Shown: piece after piece, positions 19,091 to 31,083 of the stretch | Layout: each line of letters begins with the position of its first letter | How positions within the stretch are numbered: the stretch's first letter is position 1 | DNA from: Charina bottae | Lineage: Eukaryota > Chordata > Lepidosauria > Squamata > Charinaidae | Assembly (NCBI GenBank): GCA_023362775.1 | Contig: JALMGJ010000006.1 | Location: 8,331,001 to 8,395,000 of the forward strand | Length of the DNA stretch: 64,000 bases | Direction of reading: 5' to 3' | The notes under the pieces: generated by a model | The model's input: the letters and a program-made list of their open reading frames with translations, nothing else | The model's database searches: none | Told to the model about the DNA's origin: nothing | Program-made: the position numbers and the translations under genes

Positions 19091-21175
19091 TCTCACTTCT
19101 TCTCCCTTCCCAGGACTAAGTTGTCATATACTTAATAGTTCTTGTATTCTTTCTTCAAGGCTGTCTCCATACCAGTCCACATTTGGAAAGCACCATCCAG
19201 GGATTATGCAGGCTCCGTCTACACACGCTTTTTCAAACAAGCTGTAGAGCTGTTTGCTAAATAGGACTAATGATGGCTAAGAATGCACCATCTGAGACAG
19301 TTGATTTAAACTGGGAAAGAGAATCAGTTTTGCCCTTTTGTGAGGCTGTTTTTTTCCCAAAGTGGTACATTGCTGGACTTCTAATGCTTCTGCCAAACAG
19401 GAGTATGGTGTGGTCATAATTTCTGCTATTGTTATTGGAGGGGGTGGGTCTATTTGGCTTCTCCTGTGCCATTTTGCATATTCCACCAACTACTTCCACG
19501 TGCTGTTGGCCAGTTACAGAGACTCACTGAGGTATTCCCTTTAATACTTAGCAATTTGGTATCTCTGGAAGCTGTGGTGAAATTTCCCAAAATTCTATCT
19601 GTTTCATTTTTACTCAAGTGACAGGTAACTTGAACAGTGGAGGGAAAAGGATGAAGCAGGAGGGAGATCAACTAACGCTTTTTGCAACTTCTGCACTGCA
19701 CTAGTGATCTTTCACTTGGGCTATTTCTAAATGTGGGTCTAGCACATTTCTAGAAGAGTGCTAAACCCGTGTCCAATATAGCCAGGTTGGTGGAATGGAG
19801 GACAGGCATAGGATGAAGTGGAAGGGAGATTGCCCAATGTACCATCCTACTTCACCTGGTACCCTTTCTCTGCTTCACCAGCCTGTCAGTGGGATACTTT
19901 TGAATTTAGAAGATTTATAGAACAGTGCTAGATGGCTCATACTCAGAAATAGCCCAAGTAACTGGTCACTTCCATGGAGAAGGTTTGTACCAATGACCTG
20001 TTACTCAGGCAACTTGAAAGACATCTAAAGCTTTCATCCCAGGGATCTCTCCATATTTGCCCAAGCCTGCCCCACTACACTTAAGATCAGAGATTGGTGG
20101 TAGCTTTTCCTACCAGCAAGTGTCACTGGTGAGAAGAGAAATGCAGCCAGGGAAATTGACAAATCACTGTCCTTAAATTGTCCCTGATTAAAACTCTAAG
20201 AAGAGTGGCAGTCACCAATCTTGTCACTGAAGCAGAATAGACCCTGGCCACCAGGGAAGCAAAATTTATGTTGGCTTATTTTTTTTGCCTACTTGAGAGC
20301 TAGAGGGTACACCTCAATGTAGCCAGGGAGAAGAGCCCTAAAGCCATGTAAGGGGGAGGATAATGAGGAGACATATGGTCCCTGCCCTCATCCCCTCTTT
20401 GCAACATGACTGCCAACTTTGTGGCCACCACATGCTAAGGGCTGAATATCCACAGTGTCTTATCTTCAGTTTCACAGGCTGCTTTCCTCAACTTGGGTGT
20501 AGCCATCAAAAACCCAGAGGATCTGTGCAATCGCAAGAACCGTTGACCAAAACAGTACGTGTGTAAACACCACCTTATGTCCTATACCAGCTGAAAAGAC
20601 AGCACTTCTAAACCCCCATCTATTCTGCATGAGCATTGCCTGCGAGGTCCAAGCGCTACCTCACATTAGCAAGCCTACTGCAATCTGTCAAGGCATATTT
20701 GAGTTATTTTGCCATAATTGGTTTGGCAGGAGCTTCAGTCACAGATCTCTTTTTCACAGATTGTCTCTGAATGAGTAAAAGATTTGCTTTGAATTGTAAT
20801 TAATGCTGCGATCAGCTGTGAGGCTTTCTCATCTTGTCAGAAGGAATTGGAAGGAGGTGGTGGATATTTTAACAAGCGATGAGATTGGAAGCTGGACTCC
20901 TAAAACATGATATGACTCAAAAGATACTTTGTCTCAGGAACTGCAAATCAATGACTAATTCACACAACCTACTTACACATCCAGTCCTTCTTGGGGCAGG
21001 TGAATCTGTCAGAAGAAGCACTGATCACCATCTGAATGCTACTAGAAATGGCCAGGTCTTTGCAAATTCCACTAGAGAACCAGTTCAAAATTCTCCCAAC
21101 TTGTCTCAACTGAACTAGATTGAAAGGACAAGACTTCCCAGAAATTAAGAGCCTTTGACATGAAAACACCATCTG
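19091..21175. other. Unassigned sequence with one large palindrome
   Basis: No exon recognised. 19703-19970 forms an imperfect palindrome, listed separately. 20690-20870 is repeat-free with TTGTAATTAATGC-like words. Confidence 0.45.
19703..19970. repeat. Imperfect palindromic element
   Basis: ACTTGGGCTATTTCT (19713-19727) and AGAAATAGCCCAAGT (19945-19959) are exact inverted copies. Outer AGTGATC/GGTCACT and inner TCTAGCAC/GTGCTAGA pairs extend the arms. The middle also has inverted words (AGGTTGGTG with CACCAGCCT). It looks like a MITE, but no target duplication was found. Confidence 0.65.
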
Positions 21176-21181
21176 GTCAGT

Positions 21182-21365
21182 GTTAGTTGATCTAAACAAG
21201 TTAAGCAGGTCAGAACTGATTAGTACTTGGAAACGAGACTGCCAGAAATCCCAGAGCTGTAGCTAGATTGGGAAGTTGAAAGAACGTTCCAGAAAAAGTC
21301 AGGGGCAAACCACTTTTCCATATCAAGACAACTCAGAGCCTATGGTGACTGAGTGACACAGAAGC
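21182..21365 (+). mobile_element. 5S-rRNA-derived SINE
   Basis: AAGTTAAGCAGGTCAG...GATTAGTACTTGGAAACGAG and GAAATCCCAGAGCTGTAGCT align with the 3' two-thirds of 5S rRNA. A SINE body with GGGGCAAACCACTTTTCC follows. Too diverged and truncated to be a 5S gene. Confidence 0.78.
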
Positions 21366-22355
21366 CTTATTAGATAAACACATACATACTGTACATCAAC
21401 AAAACTAGATGGATGCAACATGTAGTTATCAGGAGTCAGGAGTGGTGGGGGGGTGGGGCTGTGTCTGCTAAAACTGGCTTTGCACCCTTGCTAAGGATTA
21501 GCAAGACACCACCTGGATCTGCTGAGACTGCTTGACACATGACATGGAGTGTTTAGAGGAGAACCGAGGGGGGAAGGGAGAAACCACAGCTTTCAGGTCT
21601 ATCCTAAATCTGCTCTGAATAAGGTTGTGAACAAGTTGTTCTTTTCCACATGGGAGTGACAGCCAACACTATAATGCTGCTCTCCATCCATCATAACATC
21701 TGGGTTTGTATTAAAATGTCTTGAGGGACCCGTGGGAGGGACAGGGAGAGATTTTCTAGCAATCACAATCATTTCTGAACCTTGAGCTCAGTCTGAAAGT
21801 TTTTGGACAGTGAGCAGGGCAAGTTCTGAATAACCACCTGCTTCTAGGGAGGAAATAATTTAGAAGAAGCAGGGGACTTAATTTTCTGTTTTTTTAAATT
21901 GGGCTGAAATATAGATGGGGTGCTCTCTGATCAGTTCTCCCCAAGGAATAGAGACTGTAATTGAACTTCTCAAGAATTTCTTCTTGGATTTACGGTTTTA
22001 AAATTATTTTATTTAAATTAAGAAGTTTGGAGTTCTATTTTTAAAACAGATGTGTAGTGGAGGGCTGGAAATCCAGTGGTTATACATAGCATTTGGCCAA
22101 TTTCTGGATAAATACTTCCTGCACTCACTCTTATTCAACTTATATTGTTGTCCAACTTGCAGTGCGATTCTGGAAAGCTAACATCTTGTTAAAGAGCAAC
22201 AGACAAAAAACATCAGAACAAAAACTAATAGCATGTCATATCCAAGGCACAATAAAACACCTTAAAAACTGGAATACCCTGGCCTAGTGTCTGTGATGTC
22301 TCTGGATCTAATCCTCCAATTCAGCATTCCTCAGTACACTCCATTTAGAGTATAG
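21366..22355. other. Unassigned non-coding sequence
   Basis: Includes a short G-rich patch (21443-21460). No gene or repeat recognised. Confidence 0.5.
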
Positions 22356-22360
22356 TAGAA

Positions 22361-22680
22361 AGGTGTGGTGGCTCAGCGGGTAAGACGCCAGGCTTGTCGA
22401 TCGCAAGTTCAGAGGTTCGAATCCCTAGCCCCGCATGATGGAATGAGCTTCTGCACTCACCCCAGCTCTTGCCAACCTAGCAATTCGAAAGCATGCAAAT
22501 GCAAGTAGATAAATAGGTACCACTTCCGTGGGATGGTAACAGCATTCTGCGTGCGTCATGCCGGCAACATGACCGTGGAAGCATCTTCGGACAACGCTGG
22601 CTCTTTGGCTAACAAACGGAGATGAGCACCGGCCCCTAGAGTCGTACACGACTGGGGGGAACCTTTAACTTTACCTTTTT
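22361..22680 (+). mobile_element. Sauria-type tRNA-derived SINE, full length
   Basis: Box A GTGGCTCAGCGGGTAAGACG and box B GGTTCGAATCC lie in the head. The body contains GCAATTCGAAAGCATGCAAA and GATGAGCACCGGCCCCTAGA. The tail is GAGTCGTACACGACTGG then ACCTTTAACTTTACCTTTTT. Possible 7-bp target duplication tagaaag (22356-22362 and 22680-22686). Confidence 0.92.
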
Positions 22681-22950
22681 AGAAAGCTTTATTGAAAGTA
22701 TTACAATTCAGAACATATCTAAAGATCAGAATGACCAATTCCCGCCGAACAGTCAAACATCACTCTTCCCCCCACTTACGTGTCACTCCTCCCTTGATGA
22801 TGTATTGTCCAGTACTTTCCCCATCCAGCCATGGTCCCCCTCTCACCAGCGTGTCTCTCTTCCTTACCAAGTGATGCAAGTGGATGACCTTTACCAGCTG
22901 TAAACATTCTTCAACGGTCTTGCTGGAATTCCGCTCTCAGCGTTCTCCCC
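22681..22950. other. Unassigned non-coding sequence
   Basis: Pyrimidine-rich, no feature recognised. Confidence 0.4.
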
Positions 22951-24330
22951 CTCCCTTCTCTTAAACTTCCTTGCACTGACACACATTGTTAATAATCCAT
23001 TCCCAAATCCATTTCAACACGCATGGCAGGGCTTGCACTGTAGCAGCCCTGACAGTGCACAAGGTAAGAACCAGGTCTTCAATGCCTTATGAAAGGTCAG
23101 TAGGACTGGACCCATCCAGTTCTTGAGGGGGTATGCTGCTTCGACAGGGCAGGCACAGTGAGAGAGAAGGCACATTTCCTGGGTCCCATCAGATGACATT
23201 TCTTAAGAGAAGGGGCATAGAGCATGACAACTCTATTGAATCTTGTGCTCTGTTGAATCTTGTGGGACAGGCAGAAATAACTGGAGACAGGTGTTCCTGC
23301 AAATAACCCAACCCTGTGCCATGAGCAGCTTTGTGGGTGACAATTGGCAATAAAGGCTCTAAGTTGTGTTTGATTGAATTCACTCTTCCTCTTCAACCAG
23401 TGGTGCTTTAGCCCTCTCTTTTGCCATTTCATTTTCCAGACTTCCTCTGAAAAGCAGGGGAATGTTTATGATCTATTGACACAAATCTGATCTAAGGCTG
23501 CCATTACTCATTCCAAACAGTGATTAAGGCCTCAGTCAAACTGTGCGTCAGAACCTCAGGAATTACCCCAAGCTCCCTCTGATACCCAGAAGACTCCATC
23601 AGATGCCTGGAGTGGATCAATCAGACACGTCCTACTTCTCTGTGGTTGTGGAGAACTCCAGGACAATCAAAGACTGATGTGACCATGATGTTAAAAGACT
23701 GATGTGAATACTCCCCACATCCAGATCACACTGCTACTGCCTGGAGACAAAAACTTGATCTAATGCGTGACCTCCATGTGTCTCATACCTTCAATGTGGG
23801 TCAGGTCCATGGTGAACATGAATATTCAAGCCACTTCAGAGTCCACACCCAGTGAAGGCAGGTTGAAGTTGTTATCCCAAGAAACCCTTAACATTGAAAT
23901 CTCCCAGTACCATAAGTCTGGGAAAGTCCAACACCAATCTGGTCACAGCATCACGTGGCCCAGGCAGGGAAGCTGCAGTGCAGTAGGGAGGGTGGTACAA
24001 CATCAGCAATCTCATCTGATCATTACTGTCCAACTTCACAAACAGGGAAACATCTGGTTATCTACACAGCAGGGCCTCTGAAAGCCACCAGAGTTTTCTG
24101 GGTGACCACAGTCACTCACCTGCCCCTGCCCTGGGATCAGAGCTGATGCCACACTCAAAACCTGCTTAGTCCATTTCAGAGAGGGGACCTCTCCACCTCC
24201 ATGGCCAGCTAGGTTTCAGCAATGCATACTAAGTCAGCCCTCTTATCCATGATTAGGTCCTGGATGAACAAGATCTTATTACAGCTGACCTGGCATTCAA
24301 TAGCAACATTCTTGGCTGTTGAGTTTGGCA
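22951..24330 (-). pseudogene. Decayed L2-clade LINE, minus strand
   Basis: On the minus strand around 23890-23945 one frame reads DFPRLMVLGDFNVKGF, the endonuclease motif GDFN in the same context as MDFPRLLVLGDFN at 26995-27040. The stretch 23050-23430 resembles the element's 3' region in style (AGAAGGCACATTTCCTGGG on plus). Many stops; boundaries are approximate and two copies may be merged. Confidence 0.6.
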
Positions 24331-24333
24331 GCT

Positions 24334-24625
24334 GAGTAAATTTCCAGGGTTGGGTGACCTAGTTCTCATTGGGTATGTTCATATAATATAATGCTCCAAA
24401 TTGGCAAAATAGTAGAAAATAATGTCAAACATGTGAAGAAACAACAACAACTCATAGCAGTGCCCTGCTGTGTTCCTCACAACAATGAGGCTCACTATCT
24501 TTTCCGCCACACAAAAAACTCCATGTTGCTCACCTCCAATGTAGCAATTAGAGCATTCAAATACCCATGTGGCAGTTTAGTTTACTTAAGGATTGTTGTG
24601 AAGATAAAATGGAAGAGGAAGGACC
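24334..24625. other. Unassigned non-coding sequence
   Basis: The 24391-24771 frame runs from unique sequence into a repeat and has no domain. 24590-24630 (GTTGTGAAGATAAAATGGAA) looks like a SINE or LINE tail. Confidence 0.45.
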
Positions 24626-24628
24626 ATG

Positions 24629-24733
24629 TAAGTCTCTTGGAGATTCTTGGAGGAAAAGTGACATTAGTATTAACACAATCAATACAGGTTGCTGTAATCT
24701 GTAATTCTTTTAAGTGTCATGGGATGGAAAGTT
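24629..24733 (+). repeat. 105-bp repeat shared with 27501-27609
   Basis: CATGTAAGTCTCTTGGAGAT through CATGGGATGGAAAGTT matches the downstream copy with about four differences. The first part resembles a LINE or SINE 3' tail (CATGTAAG...TTGGAGGAAAAGTG). Confidence 0.9.
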
Positions 24734-25128
24734 TGCTGTGTGAGTATTTTGGGTATATGTTAGTTTTCTAAGTTAGTTTTCTAAGTGTGTGTATCTCTGT
24801 GTGTGAGTGCATGCTTGTTTCATTCCCAAATGTAATTTCTTACAGATCTGTTTGACATATCTGCAGGAACTCAACTTTTCAAGCTATCCATCATCCTGTT
24901 TAATAGTACTCCCCAAGCATTAAATGTGTTTATGGTAGTGCTATATCCATTTCAATGTTTCAATGGCTCTATTTTCTTTGTTTTCATCCTTTATCTCTAC
25001 AGTCCATAATTGCAACTGAGTATTGAAGGTCCACAAAGGGTTTGTGTGTATCTCCAATGACTTCAGTGTTCAGTGCTAAGTTGCAACCAAGTGCATGTGC
25101 TACCATGAAACATTAAGAATAAAAAAAA

Positions 25129-25925
25129 TCTAGTTGTATGTGTTCATCGAAACGTAATACTCTCAACATCTAGTTGTATGCATTCATTGAAACGTAATAC
25201 TCTCACAATCTAGTTGTATGCATTCATCGAAACGTAATACTCTCAACATCTAGTTGTATGCATTCACTGAAACGTAATACTCTCAAAAACTAGTTGTATG
25301 CATTCATTGAAATGTAATACTCTCACAATCTAGTTGTACGCATTCATTGAAACGTAATACTCTCACAATCTAGTTGTATGTGTTCATCGAAACGTAATAC
25401 TCTCAACATCTAGTTGTATGCATTCATTGAAACGTAATACTCTCACAATCTAGTTGTATGCATTCATTGAAATGTAATACTCTCAACATCTAGTTGTATG
25501 CATTCATTGAAACGTAATACTCTCACAATCTAGTTGTATGCATTCATTGAAACGTAATACTCTCAACATCTAGTTGTATGCATTCATTGAAACGTAATAC
25601 TCTCACAATCTAGTTGTATGCATTCATTGAAACGTAATACTCTCAACATCTAGTTGTATGCATTCATTGAAACGTAATACTCTCAAAAACTAGTTGTATG
25701 CATTCATTGAAATGTAATACTCTCAAAATCTAGTTCTATGCATTCATTGAAACGTAATACTCTCACAATCTAGTTGTATGCATTCATTGAAACGTAATAC
25801 TCTCACAATCTAGTTGTATGCATTCATTGAAACATAATACTCTCACAATCTAGTTGTATGCATTCATTGAAACGTAATACTCTCACAATCTAGTTGTATG
25901 CATTCATTGAAACTTAATACTGTCA
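25129..25925. repeat. Minisatellite, 40-bp unit x 20
   Basis: The unit runs TCTAGTTGTATGCATTCATT then GAAACGTAATACTCTCACAA, 40 bases, in about 20 head-to-tail copies that differ by only a few bases each. The last bases of the unit alternate between ACAA and AACA forms in several neighbours, hinting at an 80-bp higher-order unit. The first and seventh units share TGTTCATCGA. Confidence 0.97.
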
Positions 25926-26730
25926 GGTCTGAACACTGTTTATGTTAGCATTCAGTCACCAAATACCTGAGTCCATCATCAATACAGAAAGTGCTTCTAG
26001 CATGTTTGCCAATTAATCCTTACCCAGAGGTGGAACATCTACAGTAGAAGATGCTGGTGAATGGAAGCAGCACATTACATTCTCACTACAGTTCTCTAAT
26101 AAAGTAGATTTAGAAACCAGAATGATTTAAATAGGTCAGGAGACATGGGTGGATTTCTTATGATCATGGTATTGGCTGTTAGCCACCATGTCCCAACTCG
26201 CCCAGGAGGTCAAGTGCATCTACTGCGAATGGTAGATCCCATTAAATTTTGGTGAGGCAAATAATAACCTAGAAGAGACCTGCAAGCTTTCACTGCAAGA
26301 AAAAGGAAGAGAGGGTTTCCTGCTTTGATGAAATATCCAAGGAACTTTGCGGAAAATGAAAAATGGTTAACCAACCAAAGATATTTCTCAGGATGGGTTT
26401 GTACATCACTCTGAGGTCTGAATTAATAAAGCAAAAGCTAGTGCTGGATTAGTCAAGACGTGCTTTGAGAGACGTCAACTCCTATCCAGCACTGTGTATC
26501 CTATAAGGCCCTAAACAGTTGGAAGCCAGGCTGTTTGAAAGAGACATCTGTATCCATCTGTACATCTTCATCAAAGGCCTTGCATTAAATTTCATTCCCA
26601 TTATAGATGTGAACGCAGGGTAGATTATCAAACTGCCTCTCTGGAGGGGCCTAAGGGATGCCTTCCCTGATGGTAATTTGGCAAATTACATAATCATGTT
26701 TGATTCATGAAGTGTTTGGTTAGATTTGAG
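25926..26730. other. Unassigned non-coding sequence
   Basis: No gene or repeat recognised. Confidence 0.5.
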
Positions 26731-26737
26731 TGTATTT

Positions 26738-26815
26738 CACAATGTGATCCTACTGAGGCGTGTTCCAAAGCAAATCGTACTAAATTCTAAGGGATTTACT
26801 CCCAGAAATGGGAAT
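26738..26815 (-). repeat. Short interspersed repeat (GGGAGTAAATCC type)
   Basis: On the minus strand: TTCTGGGAGTAAATCCCTTA...CTCAGTAGGATCACATTGTG. The same order (GGGAGTAAATCCTACTGATC...GCATGCATGGGATTATACTG) occurs at 53275-53335. It is a common amniote repeat by style; I cannot name it. Confidence 0.5.
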
Positions 26816-26859
26816 ATAACAGGGACCGCAAAATTGGGGAGACTGCAAGCTGAAGGGAG

Positions 26860-27500
26860 CATTTGGATGGGGGCAGGAGTCATGGTGATTGGGCTTAATG
26901 GTGTAAAAATGATTGTGCCATCAAATGCATGTCTTCCCAGCTGCATAGCACCATCCCGTCTCAAGATGCTGGACCATAGCGCTGGAGTAGTTATGGATTT
27001 TCCCAGGCTACTGGTTCTGGGAGATTTTAACATCTCCTTTCTGGGATCTAGCTCAGGAATTCATGGCCACCATGTCAACCATAAGCTAGTCCCGGGTCAT
27101 TACTGGCTTGACTCACATAGCTGGCCATACATTGGATCTGGCCTTTACCTTGCAGCAGATGAAACATGGTCTGGTTCTGGGGAATTTTTCCATCAGCGCT
27201 TGTCATGGATAGATTATGTCCTTGCAACTATAAGGTTGATCAGAGTCAGCAATCTTTGGAGGAAGTTGAAACTGATTATGATGGCCAACTCAAGACATCC
27301 AATGGATCTGGAGGGTTTTCGACTAGTGCTTAGGAAGTTTCTTGGTGATCTGGAGCGTAATTCTGTTGAACATTGTGTTAGCCTCTGGAATATGGAGGCG
27401 ACCAGAGTGTCAAACAGGATTACCCCTCTCCTTGCCTACTGATCAAAAAAGGCTACTTAATTTTCTGAGGAACTATAGGAAACATCATCCACCCCCAATC
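26860..27500 (+). pseudogene. L2-clade LINE endonuclease fragment
   Basis: An open stretch reads VVMDFPRLLVLGDFNISFLG, holding the GDFN catalytic motif of AP-type LINE endonucleases, then WIDYVLATIRL. Frame and key residues downstream are degraded. The element is interrupted by the 105-bp repeat at 27501. Confidence 0.75.
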
Positions 27501-27609
27501 CATGTAAGTCTCTTGGAGATTCTTGGAAGAAAAGTGACATTAATATTAACACAATCAATACAGGTTGCTATAGTCTGTAATTCTTTTAAGTGTCATGGGA
27601 TGGAAAGTT
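27501..27609 (+). repeat. 105-bp repeat, second copy
   Basis: Pairs with 24629-24733. It sits between L2 endonuclease and L2 3'-end sequence. Confidence 0.9.
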
Positions 27610-27611
27610 AG

Positions 27612-27870
27612 CACCAACCCTAGTGACCTTCCAAAAATCCCTCAAAACATGTTTTTTTCAACAAGCCTGGGGATCCCCAGGTAACAGGGAGCTTGCACGT
27701 TGGTTGGTTGCATCATGTGTGAGATTCTAATGTATTCTATCTTGTGATCATGTTTCTACTTACATCTTATTGTTCTTAATGGTTTTTGAAGAATGTTTTA
27801 ATTGTTGGCTTCATTGTACACTGCCCAAAGTCACAACTGTGAGATGGGTGGCCATATAAATTAGATAGAT
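27612..27870 (+). mobile_element. L2-clade LINE 3' end
   Basis: One frame gives FQKSLKTCFFQQAWGSPG-like sequence (FRKSLKTWLF...AWG in the family). The 3' UTR ends GTACACTGCCCAAAGTCAC and GGTGGCCATATAAATTAGAT. A GAAA/GGAA microsatellite follows. Confidence 0.72.
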
Positions 27871-27883
27871 GGATAGATGGAGA

Positions 27884-27886
27884 AAG

Positions 27887-27949
<63 letters not shown>

Positions 27950-28031
27950 AGAAGGAAGGAAGGAAGGAAGGAAGGAAGGAAGGAAGGAAGGAAGGAAGGA
28001 AGGAAGGAAGGAAGGAAGGAAGGAAGGAGGT
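27884..28031. repeat. (GAAA)n(GGAA)n microsatellite
   Basis: About 16 GAAA units followed by about 19 GGAA units. It generates the long Lys/Glu/Arg and Pro/Ser frames seen in translation. Confidence 0.97.
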
Positions 28032-28199
28032 TGAAGATATGTCTTTGGCATGCTGGTGGAGAAGAGGAAGTGAGTATAGCTGCATACTGGTAATAACTTA
28101 AATCTATGCCTACTATATGGGAACAATGGTGGGGAAGTACAGTATGCTTAATTCTCTGCTCTTCTTGTATCTATGGAATGTCATCCAGCAGCACTATAT

Positions 28200-28730
28200 C
28201 CCAAACCATATTGTGGAATGGTGAGCTGGAAGAACCTGTTAGTTTAAGTTGTAATCAGTTGGCCAAATCATTTGTGGACAAAATCCCTTGTATCCACTCC
28301 TGAGTTGGAAGCTAGATGGCCAGAGTCCACTGAGATGACAGAGGTGACATTTTGCAATGTTACCTGGAAAGTTTTTAAACCTATGGATCCTAAGGAAGTG
28401 GACAAGGTTCTTTGATATCAGTTCCACCTCCGTGTGGACTGGACCCTAATCCCACCTGGCCAGTTAAGGAGGTCTGGGGTGATGCTCAAAGTTGGATTCA
28501 GGCAATAATCAATGTCTCTTCAAGGGAGGAGAAGGTTCCAGCTGCCTTAAAGGAGGCCCTGGTCCATCCTCTCCTTAAAAGACCTGGCCTAGATCCATTA
28601 GTCCTGGACAATTACAGTCCTATTCCATCCTTCCCTTTGAGAAGAAGGTTGCTGAGAAAGTGCTGCTGGTGGGAAACCATGCTGCCAATTCTCAGCCATC
28701 CTATCACTAACATTTGGTGGTAAGATCAGA
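28200..28730 (+). pseudogene. L2-clade LINE RT N-terminal fragment
   Basis: The frame around 28412-28640 contains VPAALKEALVHPLLKRPGLD and PLVLDNYSPIPSFPL, corresponding to the RT start of L2-type LINEs (VP..LK.A.V.PLLKKP, LDN.RP). Preceded by LAKSFVDKIPCI in a nearby frame. Stops and shifts throughout. Confidence 0.8.
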
Positions 28731-28739
28731 CAGAGCTTT

Positions 28740-30720
28740 GAGCGTTGGAGATAGGTTTGGACACTGCATGCCTCTCTGATAAGTTGCCAACTCTTAGTAT
28801 ATGGGGCTTTGTCTAAACTGATGTCAGCCCTATGAGATAGACCAGACTTGAATGCCAAAGTCATCAATACTCTGGTATGCTACTATTATTATAGGGTTAC
28901 AGTAACAGAAACTTGCGACTCTGAATGTGCCGCCACCCTCCCTGCCTTTATCCTAAAGAGAACTAGGGAGGGTCACCTCTGAGTTGCTTTCTTAAATTTC
29001 ATTCTGCTTTGGACTCAGATTTCTCTTATCTGACCATCGCCTTGGCTGCGGTTCTTCCTCCTGTTCCTCAAGGTTATTCTCACACCCCATGACACCACAG
29101 CAGAAGGGGAAGGGAGTAGCTAGTTGCACAGTGAGTGAGAGTCAAGCATACCATAGCCAACACATCATAGAAGAGTTGAGTTCAGACATCCTATTCAAAT
29201 GCAGTAAGAGAGGTGGTCTCACCTAGGGTTTGTAATATTGGATGCTGTTCTAAACATAGAGGACACAAAGATAGTCCTTTGATTAGGACTTCAGGACAGC
29301 CTTCAGATAATGATGAGTAGCAAAGATAGAGTTTGAAAAATAAGTTAACATTTCATGGCCAGCTAACCCATAGCAAATAGAAGAAGATGGTCCTTCAAAT
29401 GTAAACCTACAGATAAGGATCTCATGAGCTATTCCTCTGGTGATGGAAACATTCATGCAGATTTCCTGGAAACAATGCAGAGTTGGTTTACTACTGCTTT
29501 CTTCCTCTTCAGATACGCTAATCCCTTAGTTTAGCAAGTGGATTATAGCACCTTATTTTAGAGAGCCCCAGCTTGACCTGCAAATTTGAAGATTAACTTA
29601 TTTAAAAGTAAAAGCTGAAGTCAGTAAGGCAAAGGTGACCTTTGTATTCCTAGAAGTGACTGTTTTAGAATGTGATCAAATGTATGGATGAGCCACAACA
29701 TATCATGGTCCGGGCTAGCTGGAGAAAAATTATGTATGGGGTATTGACACAGACCTTGAATTCCACATGTGTGTTATCTTCTCACTTCAAGAGGCTTTGT
29801 ATCATTTATTTAGGCCTAGTGAATTTCTCAACCCGCTTTTGAAAGAAAAAAATGGCTGCATCCAAATCTGATCACACACATTTACACTATCAAACATCTG
29901 AGGACGCATTTTGGGACAAGCAAGTCCCAATCAGGTCACTATGACTTCCCACCAAGTAAATACATTTACAGTCACTGCTTGTAGTTGTTTGAAGCCAAAT
30001 GTGTTCTTATGTGTTTCAAAGAGTTTTTATGCATCCAAATCTTATCTAGACTTTCATTTAGTGATTCATAGCCTGAAAATAATCTCTCTCTTCTGGGCAT
30101 ATGGCTTAGTTGCAGAAGGTATTTCAAAAATAGTTATTTCTTGTCAGTGGGCCAATGTTATTGTCTCCAATAATTATTCTGCTTCAGCGCAGGAAGCCTG
30201 GAATGATTTTGGCAAATGAGGAAAATAGCTGTCGGCTTGCTGAGGGGAATATGGTGTACTAATTTATAGATTGGGGATGATGGGCAGAAGATGACCCAAA
30301 TGGCTCAAAGAATCACATTGTTTGGATCTTTCAGATGTTTTGGAGCGATATATCGTTTTCTGCTGTCAATAAGATAGTGCTTTTCAATGTAAGATTGTTG
30401 AATCCACAACCAGGATTGATGGATTCTGACATATATTTTATAGGCAAGGGAGACATCAGTGAGTTATGCAGGTCAGGGTGCTTGAAGAATTCAGTCTTTA
30501 GGAATTCTGATATATAAGGATCTGGCATCCTCCTTCATGAATGTGGAAAGTAGAGCATAGTTATCATTTGGATTTTGTACCTTTTGGGTCAAAGGTTGGA
30601 GTAGAAATTTAGAAGAAACTGATTTAGAGGTTTGCAATTATGATATGTTCAAGATATGTGTACTTGTGATAGGATCAAGACAACCCAGAGAAATTTCAAA
30701 CGTTGCTCAACAATGTTATT
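28740..30720. other. Unassigned non-coding sequence
   Basis: No exon or repeat recognised in about 2 kb. Confidence 0.45.
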
Positions 30721-30732
30721 GCTCTGTGCTGC

Positions 30733-31064
30733 CGAACTACTCAACTGCCTCGATCCTTGAGTCAGGGCGACTGAATCCGTATCCACCGCCCATGTGCTGG
30801 TCCATGACTAGGAGCTTCCGGATTTCACAGTCCTGCCCCCGTTGCCATTCGTCAGTCGCCATGGGACTTTTGGTTGTTTGGGCAGCCCTATTTAGGATCC
30901 ACTCTGCTCACCCCATATGGGGAGGGGGCTAGAAAAGGTGCCCTAAACATAGTCTGCCTCATTTTCTCCCTGACTGGATTATAGCCACTTATGAATCCAC
31001 CGTTAAAATTTTACCTTTGGAAGACAATCTTACTCGGCTACGAGTGATCGCCAATGATGATGAT
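30733..31064 (+). mobile_element. Non-LTR element 3' fragment (family uncertain)
   Basis: The flanks gctctgtgctgc (30721-30732 and 31065-31076) form a 12-bp target duplication. The right end is CTCGGCTACGAGTGATCGCC followed by a short AATGATGATGAT tail, which sets the plus orientation. The tail style resembles R4/Dong-type LINEs, but that is a guess. Confidence 0.7.
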
Positions 31065-31083
31065 GCTCTGTGCTGCTTTTCTC

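Noticed and set aside
22361..22436. tRNA-like gene with box A and box B
   Set aside because: It is the head of a SINE with a conserved body and BovB-type tail; the same head occurs at 7691 and 58472 on the other strand.
25129..25925. Regular repeats suggesting a CRISPR array
   Set aside because: Units are contiguous 40-bp tandem copies with no unique spacers, in a vertebrate-like genome; this is a minisatellite.
25140..25925. GAAACGTA in each minisatellite unit as a hammerhead core
   Set aside because: No CTGANGA box lies at the required distance in the unit on either strand.
26726..27442. A 238-codon frame as a host gene
   Set aside because: It contains the LINE endonuclease motif GDFN in L2-type context and is matched by a decayed copy at about 23895-23945 on the other strand.
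27776..28126. Long Pro/Ser/Phe and Lys/Glu frames
   Set aside because: They are translations of the (GAAA)n(GGAA)n microsatellite; the same applies at 43014-43326 and 63099-63487.
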